The notes under the pieces were generated by a model that was not told the origin of the DNA, did no database searches, and saw nothing but the letters and a program-made list of their open reading frames with translations. The position numbers and the translations under genes were made by a program. Positions 23,130-34,081 of a stretch of DNA of 64,000 bases are shown here, piece by piece. Position 1 is the first letter of the stretch. Every line of letters starts with the position of its first letter. Source of the DNA: Lunularia cruciata (lineage: Eukaryota > Streptophyta > Marchantiopsida > Lunulariales > Lunulariaceae); assembly GCA_948567375.1 (NCBI GenBank), contig OX419757.1:53379665-53443664 (forward strand). The letters run 5' to 3'.

Positions 23130-24800
23130 CTAAAGAACATGGTCTCTCTCCTTGGCCCCAACTGTGCCACCCACAACACCAATGCAAAAATATTCCATCA
23201 CTAAGACATCATCATGAATGTCTCGCTGAACTATACCAATATCTTCACTCTCTACATCTATGATCTCAATATCTCCTCTTGTATGTGCTAAGAGAGATAT
23301 CACCAAAGCCTTTGAAAATATACACAGAAAGGCCGATGCATGCCAACCTGGCACCATCTCCTCATCAGTCTCACCATGCCAACGTGCTCCGGTCTGATCT
23401 TGCTGGCTGGGACATGGGTTTCTACTCAACCCATCTACATCATGGTTCACCACTCTAGGTCTATGAACAACTGTGAAATCATACTCCTATAAAACCAGAG
23501 CCCATTGTGCAAGCTTCCTTGAAAGCTTGTCGGACTCCATCAACCACTTTAGTGGCTGATGATCAATGATGAGAATGAAGGGGTTACCAAATAGATAACA
23601 TCGGAAATGTGCAATTGCCCAAACTACTGCCAAGCACTCTCCCTCATATGAACTATACTTTGCCTCTACTGAATTGTTGGAGCAACTAGCATAGGCCACC
23701 ACAAACTCCTTCACCTCATCAGCATGCTGGATGAGCACCGCTCTAAGCCCCAATATACTCTAATCAGTATGAACTTGAAATGGTCATCCTCTGATCGGTC
23801 ACCTCCAAATAGGAGCAGATGTCAACCTCTCCTTGAGCCCTACAAAGGCTCTCTTTTGCTCATCTCCCCAACACCACTCCTTTGTAAGCCTGGTCAGCTT
23901 TGTCAAGGCCTTTGCAATGACACTAAATCCTCTAACATAGCGGTGATAGAAGTTTGCCAACCCAAGGAATGCTGGCACTCTGCTCACATCCGTAAGCCGA
24001 GGAATATGTGCAATAGCCTCCACCTTGGTTTGCTGAAGACCTAGTCCTCCTGGGTAGATAATATGACTCAAATACTCAACCTGCTTGTGGAAGAACCTAC
24101 ACTTCCCAAGATGTAATTTGAATCCATGAGATCTCAACCTCTCAAACACCTCCAACAATTGTCTCTCATGCTCCTCCATAGTAGTATTATAGACCAAAAT
24201 GTCATCAATATAGCACCAAGCAAAATCCAATCCAGCTAGGATCCTATCCATGACCCTTTGGAACTCAGCAAGAGCATTCTTTAATCCAAACAATAAGAAC
24301 CTCCACTGATATAACACATCCTTGCCATGAGGATCAATAGCCCAAAATGATGTCTTGAACTTATCCTCCTCCTTGATCGGCAACTGATGATATCCCGCTC
24401 AAAGATCCAAAGTACTGAAGACCTTTGCATGCCCAATCATATAAAAAACTCCTCCGATGTAGGCATGGCACACCAATCAGCCCTTGTCTGTCGGTTGATA
24501 GAATGGTAATCTCTACACATCTGCCTATTTGTGTAGTTGCTATGCATATCCTTCTTGGCTAGCATCAATGTTGCTAATGCATACTCTCCATGTGAAATCT
24601 CCACCAAACCAGCCTCAAAAAGGTTAGTACTCCGGCTCTGAATCAATGTCCTCTCCATCTCACTATATCGATAAGGACGTTGGAAAAATGGTGTATCGCT
24701 AGTCAGCTCAATCCATATACCAAGTCCCTTCAGAGCATCCAAATCCTTCATATTGAAGGCAAAACAACTCGTGTGTCTCCTCAAGAACCTCCAAACCCTC
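23130..24800 (-). pseudogene. gypsy-3 reverse transcriptase and RNase H
   Basis: The RT N-terminal part is at 24784-24437 (PFFQRPYRYSEMERTLIQSR and EISHGEYALATLMLAKKD). The core is at 24383-23799: TSFWAIDPHGKDVLYQWRF, NALAEFQRVMDRILAGLDFA, the intact catalytic box YIDD at 24212-24201, and the connection LGLANFYHRYVRGFSVIAKA. RNase H at 23753-23487 has YSSYEGECLAVVWAIAHFRC and DHQPLKWLMESDKLS. The tail at 23453 (DVDGLSRNP) links to integrase. Frame changes occur between blocks. This is the element's cDNA polymerase. Confidence 0.9.
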
Positions 24801-25219
24801 CGTCTTTCCTCTCCAGTAAGCTTGGGTCCAAGATTTGGCTCCCAAGTATCCTCTATAACTGTAGTAGGAGTGGAAGATGTCCTGACTGGCTGCTACACTG
24901 GGCCCTTGGGAGCAAAAGTGTCATGCTCCCGACCACTAGAGGTCCCAACCTTTGTGTGAAAAACTCCTTCCACTTTGGCTACAAGTTCCACACTTCCTCT
25001 AGCTGCATCCCAAGTGGACCAAGGGTGTAATCCAAGTAGCCCATGCTCACCTGGATGGACTCCAAGTAGACCACTCTCCCTAGTAGCTACTGGCTATGTC
25101 CCAAGAATACCATGCCCCCTCGGTCCATTACCCCCAACATGTGCCTGAATTGTCTCAATAGGCACATGGCTCACAAGTGTCAGAGTGGTGAGGCCTATCA
25201 AGCGCATCCTATGCTACTC

Positions 25220-26172
25220 TACCAAGCCAAGGCTCACAATCTAGGTCAAACAATTCAGGTCCATAGCCTGACCTAACACTTGATGCCTCTGATACTATTG
25301 GAACATTGGTAATACTGGTGCAAAAACCCATCACTTGCTCTCTCTCATCAGCGTTGGGCTCCACCAACTACTGTAACTATGAGTCCCAAACAAGTCCAAG
25401 TCCTCCCTCTCAAAAAGCATGAGAGCTTGGGAAACTCATGAGTGTGAGAAATGCGGCTCTAGGCTGTCCAACTAGGTTCACCACTGCCGTAGGTGATCTA
25501 TCAGCCACTACCACTATCTGAGACTGACACCCAACATCCAAGATATCATCAACAAGGATGTGGTCAAGTCGTTGAATGTCATCATAAGCACGTTGTAGAA
25601 CCTCTTTGGGTAAGAGGTTTGTCCACCAAAGACGAAGACGGTGAGTCTGTGATCCCACTTTGGCTACATCTAACAATATAGCAGGTCCCCTCCAAGAATG
25701 GACATGATGTGTACTTGCCACCACTCTAGTGAAAAAATCACTCATCAAAGGAACTTTCTCCAAAAGGTAAGCTGGAGAAACAGATTGAAGAACCTAGAGA
25801 TGTCATAGAATTTGTAACATTTTCCAAAACACACCAGAATGAGGATCCTAAAGACCCAACCCTCTACCAACACGTGTATGTCCATGACATGGCCATCTAA
25901 AAATCACCAAGTGAATAGGCCCATGTCTCTCCAGATCATAAATGCCCCTAGTAAGGAAATGTTTGCTGGTGGGGCCTTTTGGTAACCTTTGACTGCTGAC
26001 ATTGGTAATAACTCTGGATATCAATAGGCCAAGTGTGCCACATGATGTAGAGAGACTCGCCTAGCAATCTCATGTCTCTCTACATACAAGTACCTCTATA
26101 CTCGTATACCCGCTTGTAATACCGTAGCTAGTTGGTGCTAATCCCACCAAACAACTCCAATAGACATATCCC
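25220..26172 (-). pseudogene. gypsy-3 DNA cytosine-5 methyltransferase domain between protease and RT
   Basis: Reading the minus strand through two frameshifts gives C5-methyltransferase motifs in canonical order. Motif I is LELFGGIS at 26160-26137 (S-adenosylmethionine binding). Motif II-like YVERHEIARRVSLHHVAHLA follows near 26080. The motif IV region is WPCHGHTRVGRG with the catalytic Pro-Cys at 25892-25887. The motif VI position is YLLEKVPLMSDF near 25770-25735 (ENV has become EKV). Later blocks are HSWRGPAILLDVA, HRLRLWWTNLLPKEVL, VDDILDVGCQSQIVV and FPSSHAF (25763-25410). Then come ADEREQVMGF near 25350 and, in the motif X position, LGQAMDLNCLT near 25275-25245. About 310 codons is a normal size for a bare catalytic domain. 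The C-terminal blocks recall DNMT3/DRM-type enzymes, an inference by eye. Confidence 0.82.
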
Positions 26173-26286
26173 CTCTATTGGATATTGCCAAGCAATGAGT
26201 GTGGTATCCAAAGGTGTCAAAGTAATTGACTCTGAAGGCTCATCCTCACACTCATCTCCTGATGGTACGAAGGCTCCACTCCAAGC

Positions 26287-27231
26287 CTACTGCACCAACT
26301 GATTTGCATGCTGCTGCAACGCCGCCTCTGAACTCCACAATGGAACATCCAAGGTGGATAGAACAATCCAACTCGTACTCCAAATCTGAGTGATCTCCTC
26401 TGGTACTAGAGTATCCTTTGCATAGGCATTCCCCTCCAACAAGTCACCAAGCCAAGTAACTACACCACTGAAAGCTAAAATTGATGCTGCCATGGTCTTG
26501 GACTGTAGTGAGCCAAGATTGCCACTACTGAAGCGTATTGGTAGGCAACATACCCGTCCCTCACCAGACTACCAACCTGGTTTATAGGAGGCTATCTCCT
26601 CCCAATAGTCAATGCTGAAACCCATGGGGTATAACAATGCTCCCCCAACTAGCACATCATATGACTCAACTATTGTTGCAATAGCCTGAGCTCTCACCAC
26701 CAAGCTATCAATTAGATGACCAGGCTGAACCTGGACAACAAGCTCTCCACGTGTGATTACCTGTGTCAAACCACCACTAAGAGATATCTAGATTTGAAAT
26801 GGACACCTCTCCACATCGGTCTTCCGTAACTCCAAACCGACAACTACAACCTTCTCCAACATAAAGGGTTGCGCACCAGAGTCTAAGAAGACTCTCTGTG
26901 ATGTATAGACCTTCCCTAAAGGTCCCACCAAACGGAAAATCCCCCTTTGGTTATCCAATAGGACAACACCAGGTGTGAACCGTGCTCTCTCAAAGGCCAG
27001 TCTAGTTGGCAACTCATCAAGTCTAGCCGCTGTTGCCTGCCATAAACCATTGGTCGCTAAACAGATCCCATGCTCCTCAACCAAGTCAGCTCCACTACCA
27101 ACCACCTCTGCTCTAGTAGTAGGAACCACATCATCTTTACTCTCACAAAGCATGACAACCAACCAAAACACTAGGCCTGGGTCAACTCCCAATGTAAACA
27201 TGTCACTTGCTGAAAACAAAGGGCACCTCAT
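26287..27231 (-). pseudogene. gypsy-3 aspartic protease region
   Basis: One frame from 27231 to 26287 with few stops. The retropepsin active site is VFLDSGAQPFMLEK, with D-S-G at 26883-26875. Flap and C-terminal blocks are TQVITRGELVVQVQPG and SYDVLVGGALLYPMGFSIDY (26769-26569). The segment at 26493-26287 (MAASILAFSGVVTWLGDLLE) connects protease to the methyltransferase. Retropepsins cleave the polyprotein; here they would also release the methyltransferase. Confidence 0.82.
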
Positions 27232-27237
27232 AATGAG

Positions 27238-27765
27238 CTAAGCCACCTCCAACATTGTGCTAGACTCAATTTGTGTAGTAACAGGTGGCTGCCGAGTAGG
27301 TAGTCCATCATGCACTCCATCACCACCTACCACATCTGCATTGGGACGTCTAGGAACCATGGATGTTGTCTGCAATGTCTCAAATAGTGTGAAAGACTTG
27401 TGAAGTCTGACCTGTTTCCCAACCTCTCCTCTTTGTGGGTCCAACTCCATTGATGCTCCTCTAGGCTCTAGAGCATGTATGTCACTCCTAGTCACTGATG
27501 TAGATGCATCCACCTATGCTACTGCACACATGAAGTCCAAAACATCTCTATCACCAGCATATGAGGTGGAAGCCTCAGCACCTGAATCTGATCTCCTCTA
27601 AGCAATGGCCATACTAGTCAATCTCTGCTCCAACTGCTCAATCCAAGTAGCCATAGCTATATCAGAAGTAAGGGCAGGTACAACACCCCTATTAGGTGTA
27701 GATCCTCTACCACCACCTTTACCACCCCGTCCTCCATGAACTTGAGCTCCTCTACTACCTGCCAT
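27238..27765 (-). pseudogene. gypsy-3 pol N-terminus, Arg/Gly-rich
   Basis: The ATG at 27765 starts MAGSRGAQVHGGRGGKGGGR, followed by ATWIEQLEQRLTSMAIA, a stop, RRSDSGAEASTSYAGDRDVL, another stop, and the open segment 27513-27238. This frame is the same as that of the protease, so the pol product most likely starts here and not as a gag-pol fusion. The RGG-type start suggests nucleic-acid binding (inference). Confidence 0.65.
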
Positions 27766-27789
27766 AGCAGCCCTACCACTCCGTAACTC

Positions 27790-28200
27790 TGGGTGGAGGT
27801 CAAAACATCAGTCACTAGTGTTGTAATACTTTGAGGACAAAAGAAGAGAGAAAACACAGATTGCACACTCAAACAATCGATGCCCCAAGGGAGCACCTTC
27901 TCTTTATTATATAGACAAAGAGGATCTCCGCCAAGGAAGCTCCACCATAGGATTAGGGACATAGATAGGTGACATGTCAGCAAGCTTCACCCTTGGATTA
28001 CTTACTTGGATGGGTGACATGTCTGGTCTAGGTTCTATCTGGTTGGTCAAACAAGCTTTGACCGGAGGGAATCTTTTAGGGAATCTTCCTGTAGGAATCT
28101 CAGAATCACGTGAGTAAGGTACCATTGGAAAGCTCTTGACAAGACAATGCAAGGGGGAAGGAAGGCCAGCCTTTCCTTCATTGGGGGGGGATTTGCACAT
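27790..28200 (-). promoter_or_regulatory. Promoter-like or LTR-like spacer between gypsy-3 gag and pol
   Basis: The minus strand has a TATA box TATATAATAAAG at 27913-27902, then a CT-rich leader (TGTTTTCTCTCTTCTTTTGT) and the pol ATG 137 bp downstream of the TATA. Two GACATGTCACC(C/T)ATC words lie upstream, near 27970 and 28015. The layout equals a plant Pol II promoter or the U3-R-U5 of an LTR. It is not similar to the terminal repeats of this element. Confidence 0.5.
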
Positions 28201-28270
28201 TTTTGAGGCCTAATTCATCCGTTTAGGCCTCTGAAATTGCCTTCAAAGATTTCAGGCATATTTTGGTTCC

Positions 28271-28570
28271 TACTCTATTAGTAGAAGTCCCCTTTTGATG
28301 ATACCTCTTTATGATCTATTTAGTCCATCATGTGTAACATCTTTCTAGATGTTTCCAAACCAATTCTCACCTTTAAATCATATGTCTAGCTATTGGTTCT
28401 AAGGTTCTCAAGTTTATTTCGGTTTCTTCCCTATTAGTAGAAGTACTCTTTTGGTGATACTTCTATCTGATCTATTTCAACCATCATGTATAACATAATT
28501 CTAGATGTTACCAAACCAAATTTCACATCTAGATCATATGGCTAACTCTTGGTATTACAAGTGTGCCCAA
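28271..28570. repeat. Tandem duplication, 156-bp unit, two copies
   Basis: CTATTAGTAGAAGT begins at 28275 and 28431. The following 140 bp align (TCTAGATGTT, ATCATATG and other shared words) with moderate divergence. It lies between the zinc-knuckle end of gag and the promoter-like spacer. Confidence 0.8.
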
Positions 28571-29760
28571 ATCTATGGCAATGCTCACACTACCTCTATG
28601 CTTGCTGTGATACACCCAAGGTATCAGGTCCACTACCCTAAGTACACTCTCTATGATGGTGAGGTCCACCACAAGTCCAACAAGCAACACCACTACTCAT
28701 TGGCTGCTGCTGACCCAAAAATAAAGGTAAGGGTCTAACTCCACTAGGCCCTCCACTTGCTCCATAGGATCTAGGCTGTCCACCTTGTCCTAAAAAACCA
28801 ACTGGGCATGGTGCACTCTACTGCACTCTAGAAGAAGTCACAATTGTGGATGAGGTCTTCCTACCAAATCCAGGTGTCACCATCCTCTCCTCCACCATGT
28901 TGAGCTCAATACGCTCAACCAAACCAAAGACCACTACCAAAGTAGGCAAAGTAGCCTGTAACAACATAGCATCATGAACTCTATGTCGCAACTCCTTGTC
29001 TAGTATCCCAAACCAAAACTAGACTGCTTGGGCCTTAGTTACTCCCTGAGTGAAACTAATCAACCGCCTCATGCAAGTGTATGCCTTGCATAGGCTCTCT
29101 CCAGCCTTCCGTTGGAACTCCTGCAAGCTCCTCAACTTGTCAGTCTGCACTTCCTGGTAGTTCTGCCTCAAACAATGGAAGAACTCTTCCATGGGGTTAA
29201 ACCTTGATACCACACTATCTTTTGCAACGGTACCTCTACTTGTAGTAGCACTATCTCCATCTAGTGCACCTCCACTAGCTCCATTAACACTACTCAAGCT
29301 AGAACTTGTAGGTACATCCCAATCTACTCTTGGCTACCAAACCTGAAGTGATAGAAACATAGTTTGGAGACCAATATTGTCTCTATAACTTGATCTCCTC
29401 CAAATGAGCTCTCTTGAACTCATGGTAGTCATCCACCGTCGGACCCTCTAGATGCTAAAACAATCCCTTCCATCCCATGAAGGGTGTAAACAAAGTTGGG
29501 TTCCGCATCTGCTACAGATCACACCAACTATCAAACTCTTAGATGAAGTCATCCAACTCAATGGTACCCACTGTACCAAAGTAATGTGAATGGCCTTTGG
29601 AGGCCCCATAAATCTCATCCATGTCCCACAACAATGGCGCAGACACACCAAGTGCACTCTCAACTAAATCAACTCTTGAGTCAAATTCCAACTTAGAGTC
29701 AATCTCCTCCCTCACTGGGACCTGAGATATAGGCTGATATCGAGTACCACTACTTACTAT
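28560..29760 (-). pseudogene. gypsy-3 gag with zinc knuckles
   Basis: The capsid part near 29760-29450 includes RYQPISQVPVREEIDSKLEF, LGVSAPLLWDMDEIYGASKG and HSHYFGTVGTIELDDFI. 29297-29019 contains NPMEEFFHCLRQNYQEVQTD and LRSLQEFQRKAGESLCKAYT, the retrotransposon gag helix region, followed by LDKELRHRVHDAMLL. The C-terminal part has two knuckle-like motifs, CWTCGGPHHHREC near 28650 and CEHCHRFGHTCNT near 28580. Frameshifts and stops break it into pieces. Gag would form the particle and bind element RNA. Confidence 0.8.
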
Positions 29761-30954
29761 AGGCTGTCTCCTCTAGAATCCCCAAAGAACTCCGTTGTGA
29801 CAAAGTAACCGCAACCGCAAACTGCAACAGCAAACCGGAACCACAAAGTGCAACCGCAAGTCGCAACCGCAAGTACCCCACCAAGTGCCAATACCAACTA
29901 AGAACCACCCACTAATGTAACTCTAACCAAGATAACTACACTAGGGGAAAGAGCAACATATAACCTGCCATCACAACACACACTCTCACGGTTTGCAAGT
30001 CATCACTTCTTGCATCATCGGAGAGAAACAAAGGTAGTCAGATTGGTCATCACTCCAACCTCACTATCAAGAGTACACTAGAGCACCAACGCTCAAAAGC
30101 CAGGGCACCTCACACAAACATGGTGCACAAATAGGAAGCAGAGAATAGAGGGAGTCCAATCACAAGAAATGTAAACAAAAACACTCCATCTCGTAAAACA
30201 ACACGAGATTGACTCTACTACCATTTGACATTTGACATAAGAGAAGTTTGTATCTTAGTCCTTAGCTTCCAAGATCACCAAGAATGGGATCAAACTGCCT
30301 CTCCTAGCCAAAGCTACAAGTGTATAGATAACAATGACACAGTCACTAGGACAACAAGTGAGGGTGGACCAGTTGGCTAGGGCACCAGTCTAGGAACAAG
30401 AGATATAGGAGTCAAACCTTATTGCGCATAATCTAGCAAGATGGGTAGATTTTGCCAACCAATGACCAAGATCTACTCTAAACTAGCTAGCCTCAAGCCA
30501 ACAAGTTGACTTACTGACCCTTCTAGCCCTTTTAGGCCTTTGTAGCCTCTCATAGCCCACAACCCTATGCCTTGAAGCCTCTAAACACCAAAATTCACTC
30601 AAGCCAAATTGAAAACATGGGTTTCTCCAAATTACAAATTCATGAGAATAACTTCACAACTCCACCTTCAATTTTACTTTCTGAGCCCAACTCGCAACAA
30701 ATTGGTCTTGCTTTCACCTCATGAGCTCAAATTCACAACCATTGCTCAAAATTTGCTCCTTTTGTGCTTGAAAATTGGCCAGCACTTTTGCACACCGTAT
30801 ACCTTACTACCAAATCTCCATCAAGCAACAAGCTTCTGCACACTAGAGAAAAATTGAACTTCAATCGAGCTACCAATGATCCACCAAGTTTGGAGATACC
30901 ACCAACACTCAAAGTTCTTGCACCCAATTTCTCCCTGATTTGACTTCTGTGATG
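29761..30954 (-). other. gypsy-3 leader
   Basis: About 1.2 kb between repeat A1 and gag without a convincing frame. 29805-29872 is a GCAACCGCAA-type short repeat. Directly after A1 (CTGATTA, then CATCACAGAAGTC) I could not find a primer site matching the plant tRNA-Met or tRNA-Asp consensus. Confidence 0.5.
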
Positions 30955-31403
30955 TAATCAGATTGTTTACCACTCTCAACTCAACTCAAATCAGATCAAT
31001 ACTTGATTTGTCACTCTATAAACTGCCAACAATTGGGCATTGATTTTAGTCCAACCACACCCACTCTAGCTAAGAGAATCTAGGTGACGCTCGCCGGCCT
31101 CTATCCTCCATAGCCAGGAACTCGAAGGCTCAACATCAAAGAAGTGAGCTCTCTGGAGCTGCACTTTGAAAGTATACCCTTGGACTTGAGCTAGGGCAGA
31201 AACCTAATGGTCCCATTGATGGCACACTCGACGGTGCAAACGGTGTAAAGTGACTACAAGCACCACCATGAAGTTAGTATCCCAAACACAAAATCTGACC
31301 ATCAGAAAGTATTCTATGAGAAATTGTTGAAATAACTCTAACTACTATTATTGGAACTGCAATGTCCAAGCAATCTAGATGCAACATTACAAATGGCGTG
31401 ACA
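30955..31403 (-). repeat. gypsy-3 5' terminal repeat A1 (449 bp)
   Basis: The minus strand runs from TGTCACGCCATTTGTAATG to ACAATCTGATTA. It aligns along its whole length with A2 (21502-21050), but the 107-bp B segment that follows A2 and the solo LTR is absent; the sequence goes straight into the leader. Confidence 0.88.
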
Positions 31404-31407
31404 CACT

Positions 31408-32130
31408 AGAAGGAGAAAGATTTACTGAGTAAGTTGTAGTGTTGATAGCTTCAACTCAACATACTCCTCATCCGCTCCAATAGTGTTTGAATGAGCCACT
31501 CAACAACACCATTTTTCTATGGAGTATATACTGTAGTGAGATGGCAAGTTATCCACTCTTGTTAACAATACACCTAAAATTCTCTAGAAGTGTATTCCTT
31601 GCCGTTATCTAATCATAGATATCTCACTTTCTTACTAGTCTGAGTCTCAACTTGGGCTTTCCACTTCTTGAAAGTGATAAAGACCTTAGACTTTTGATGT
31701 GGGAAATAAATCCATACAAAACTCAAATAATCATCAATGAAAGATACATAGTATAGCTTTCCAGAATATGAGGAAGTGAGGGATGGGCCACACACATCAC
31801 TATGTATATAGTCAAGAATTTCTTTGGAACTATGAGTTCCAACACCAAAATATTTCCAATGCTACTTCCCTAATACACAATGCTCACAAAATTCTAAACT
31901 ACTAGACTATAGTGTAGAAATAACGCCTTTCTTGCAAAGAATAGACATGCTCTTCTCACTAATGTGACCTAGCCTTGAATGCCAACAAGTAGTCAATCAT
32001 ATCATGAGATCTAGTAGCATGAGCTTCTCTAAAAATAATGTTTCCCTCTAGCACATAAAGATTCTTGTGCCTATTTCCCTTCAAGATGACTTTTCTCCTA
32101 GCCATGACTTGAAATACACCATCAACTACT
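31408..32130 (-). pseudogene. copia integrase, N-terminal and core part
   Basis: The zinc-binding pre-integrase motif is HSRLGHISEKSMSIL with CEHCVLGK near 31990-31890. The core has SDVCGPSLTSSYSGKLYYVS and FIDDYLSFVWIYF (31795-31613), then RYL where the second catalytic Asp follows (RSDNG-type block, next frame). It continues to AINTTTYSVNLSPSS, where gypsy-3 interrupts at 31403. Confidence 0.85.
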
Positions 32131-32132
32131 TC

Positions 32133-32400
32133 TTATTGATGACCATTTGTGTCTAACACACCAAGAGATATCAAGTTATTCATCATGTTAGGGATATGCC
32201 TGACATCACTTAATGTGTGCACAAGACCATCAAACATTTGAATCTTAACAGATCCAATTCCTACAATTTGATAGGGGTGATCATTCCCCATCAAAACTAA
32301 ACCGTTTGATATCGAGTAAGAACTAAAGAACTCTCTTGTGGAACACATATGGTATGAACAAGCACAATCTAGAATCCATAAATCTCTTCTTTGTTGAAAT
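32133..32400 (-). pseudogene. copia protease
   Basis: Reads WILDCACSYHMCSTREFF, where the usual D-S/T-G(A) active site is D-C-A. Then YQIVGIGSVKIQMFDGLVHT and LSDVRHIPNMMNNLISLGVL, the conserved copia protease C-terminal half just before the pre-integrase domain. Confidence 0.82.
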
Positions 32401-32454
32401 GAAGTGCAAAGGGCATACCATTAGTATCATAGAGCATAGTTGTCATCAAGCAGG

Positions 32455-33283
32455 TCATCTTCTTCTTCCTCCTTGTTTTCTTTTGCCACATTTGCTAAAG
32501 AAGGCTTGACTGCTTTGCCATGAAAATCTTGAGGTAGCCAACCTTGCCACACTTCCAACAGAGCATGATCTTATGGTCTTGGGATCTCCCCCTAGACCAA
32601 GATTTGGTCTTAGATCTCTGCTCCTTACCATTTGTACGCTGTTTAGTCCTTCCACAATTCAAGTTCAACACTATTCTTGAAGGGGTCAAGGGTTGAGAAG
32701 GTAATATCATCTTTTGTTGAAGATCATTTGTTAATCAAGCACTCACCACCTCATTCTAGGTGATGGTCTTCCTATCACGATGTAGTAATACTTGTGACAA
32801 GGACTTGTAGGACGAAGGAAGAGAACTCAATAGGTGTAGAGCCTTTCTCTCATCACTTAGGTCCTCTCCACAATTTTTCAAGTCCACAACAAGATCATTG
32901 AAGGCATCAATATGATCTTGTATCTTGGTCCCATTGTCCTTCATCTTGAAGCTCATCAGCTTCAAAGATGTGTAAAGACGATTTGATAACTCTTTTTGAT
33001 GGTACTTCTATTGTAACTCATCAAAAAGAGTGATGCATTCCTTGTACTCACCCAACTGCTTTATGATATGTGTTTGTCGATGTTAGACCACTTTGTGTAC
33101 AACTATCTCTTGCATGTTGTTCCAATCATCCTTTAACACCAAATCGGTCTTGGGTCTCAACTATATCCCAAAACCGTTGGCCTTGAGCATGCCTTTCACT
33201 TGATGCTCCCATAGGAGATGATTGAAGCATCCATCATACTTGGCAATGTCAAATTTGGCACCTCCAGTCTTCATGACTGTCAT
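32455..33283 (-). pseudogene. copia gag
   Basis: The ATG at 33283 begins MTVMKTGGAKFDIAKYDGCF, a copia gag N-terminus, with a stop after ANGFGI. The UBN2-type segment at 32965-32756 reads IDAFNDLVVDLKNCGEDLSD and LLSSLPSSYKSLSQVLLHRD. The zinc knuckle at about 32560 is CWKCGKVGYLKIF, which lacks the last Cys. Confidence 0.85.
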
Positions 33284-34081
33284 CTTGTTCTTATCCCTCA
33301 AAGAGTGGTCCAAACACTAGCAAAAACAATATTGTACAAGTGGCACTAGGATGGAGACATGTCCTAACACGCACTACGTAAGATGAATTGCATACTTGTG
33401 GGTAGAATTCACTCTCTCAACTTGGAAGGGATGGTGATTGTAGTCAATTAGAATGAGTGGAAAGCATGGAAGGAGAAACAATAATGAAAGTCTCAAACAA
33501 GACCAGAAGTGTATAGTAGATGCCATCTTAGGTTGATGTGTCTTGTGGTTACTAGTCTGAATTAGTCTATCTCCGGCTGATTTAGGATGACTTAGTTCAT
33601 ATTCTTCTAAACATTTTGCTAGAGTAGTAGTTAAATTCTAAAGATGCCTTAGTAAGCCCAAGTGCAACCCTCTTTTTTAACTGACAATTTGGAAGTCCGG
33701 CAGTAGTAATGACTGAGTGACTAAAAAATAGGTTGACAGACAGATAGACATAACAACTACTACAAATATTACAAGGTTCCTTCTCCTCCTTATCCTTGGT
33801 AGCTTTGCATATCCACTCCTCAACACCAATGATTCAATTGAATCTTTCATAATATCTCCTTTGAGACTGCTTTGCTCATAGCTTGTAAGTGTCTCCAATC
33901 CAACTCAACTAGCTACTATAACAACCATTGGCAAAGCTTTGCATGTGGACTTCAAAAAAAGAAAAGATCACTTGAAACAAGTCCAAACATCAACAAGTTC
34001 CAAGAAATTTTGGCTCCTTGCATGCTCCCGTTGGACTACTCACCAAGGATTCCCCATGTTCTTCCGACTTGGTGGACAATT
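33284..34081 (-). other. copia leader, gag-proximal part
   Basis: No supported gene. The open frame 33898-33677 on the minus strand has a hydrophobic run (NLVIFVVVVMSICLSTYFLV) but no recognisable family, and is probably chance. Confidence 0.4.

Larger units (their letters stand above)
20943..31403 (-). mobile_element. Ty3/gypsy retrotransposon (gypsy-3) with methyltransferase and PHD domains
   Basis: A 10,461-bp element inserted in the copia integrase. CACT flanks both ends (20939-20942 and 31404-31407). Minus-strand order: terminal repeat A1, leader, gag with zinc knuckles, promoter-like spacer, Arg/Gly-rich start, protease, cytosine-5 methyltransferase domain, RT, RNase H, integrase, PHD finger, polypurine tract, repeats B1-A2-B2. 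RT before integrase defines Ty3/gypsy. Decayed by stops and frameshifts throughout. Confidence 0.88.

Noticed and set aside
20943..31403. Classifying gypsy-3 as a DIRS/PAT tyrosine-recombinase element from its repeat layout
   Set aside because: It encodes a retropepsin and an integrase with H-H-C-C zinc site and DDE-type core, and has 4-bp target duplications; I saw no tyrosine recombinase.
33677..33898. Small membrane protein on the minus strand in the copia leader
   Set aside because: There is one hydrophobic run but no family resemblance, and it lies in untranslated leader.
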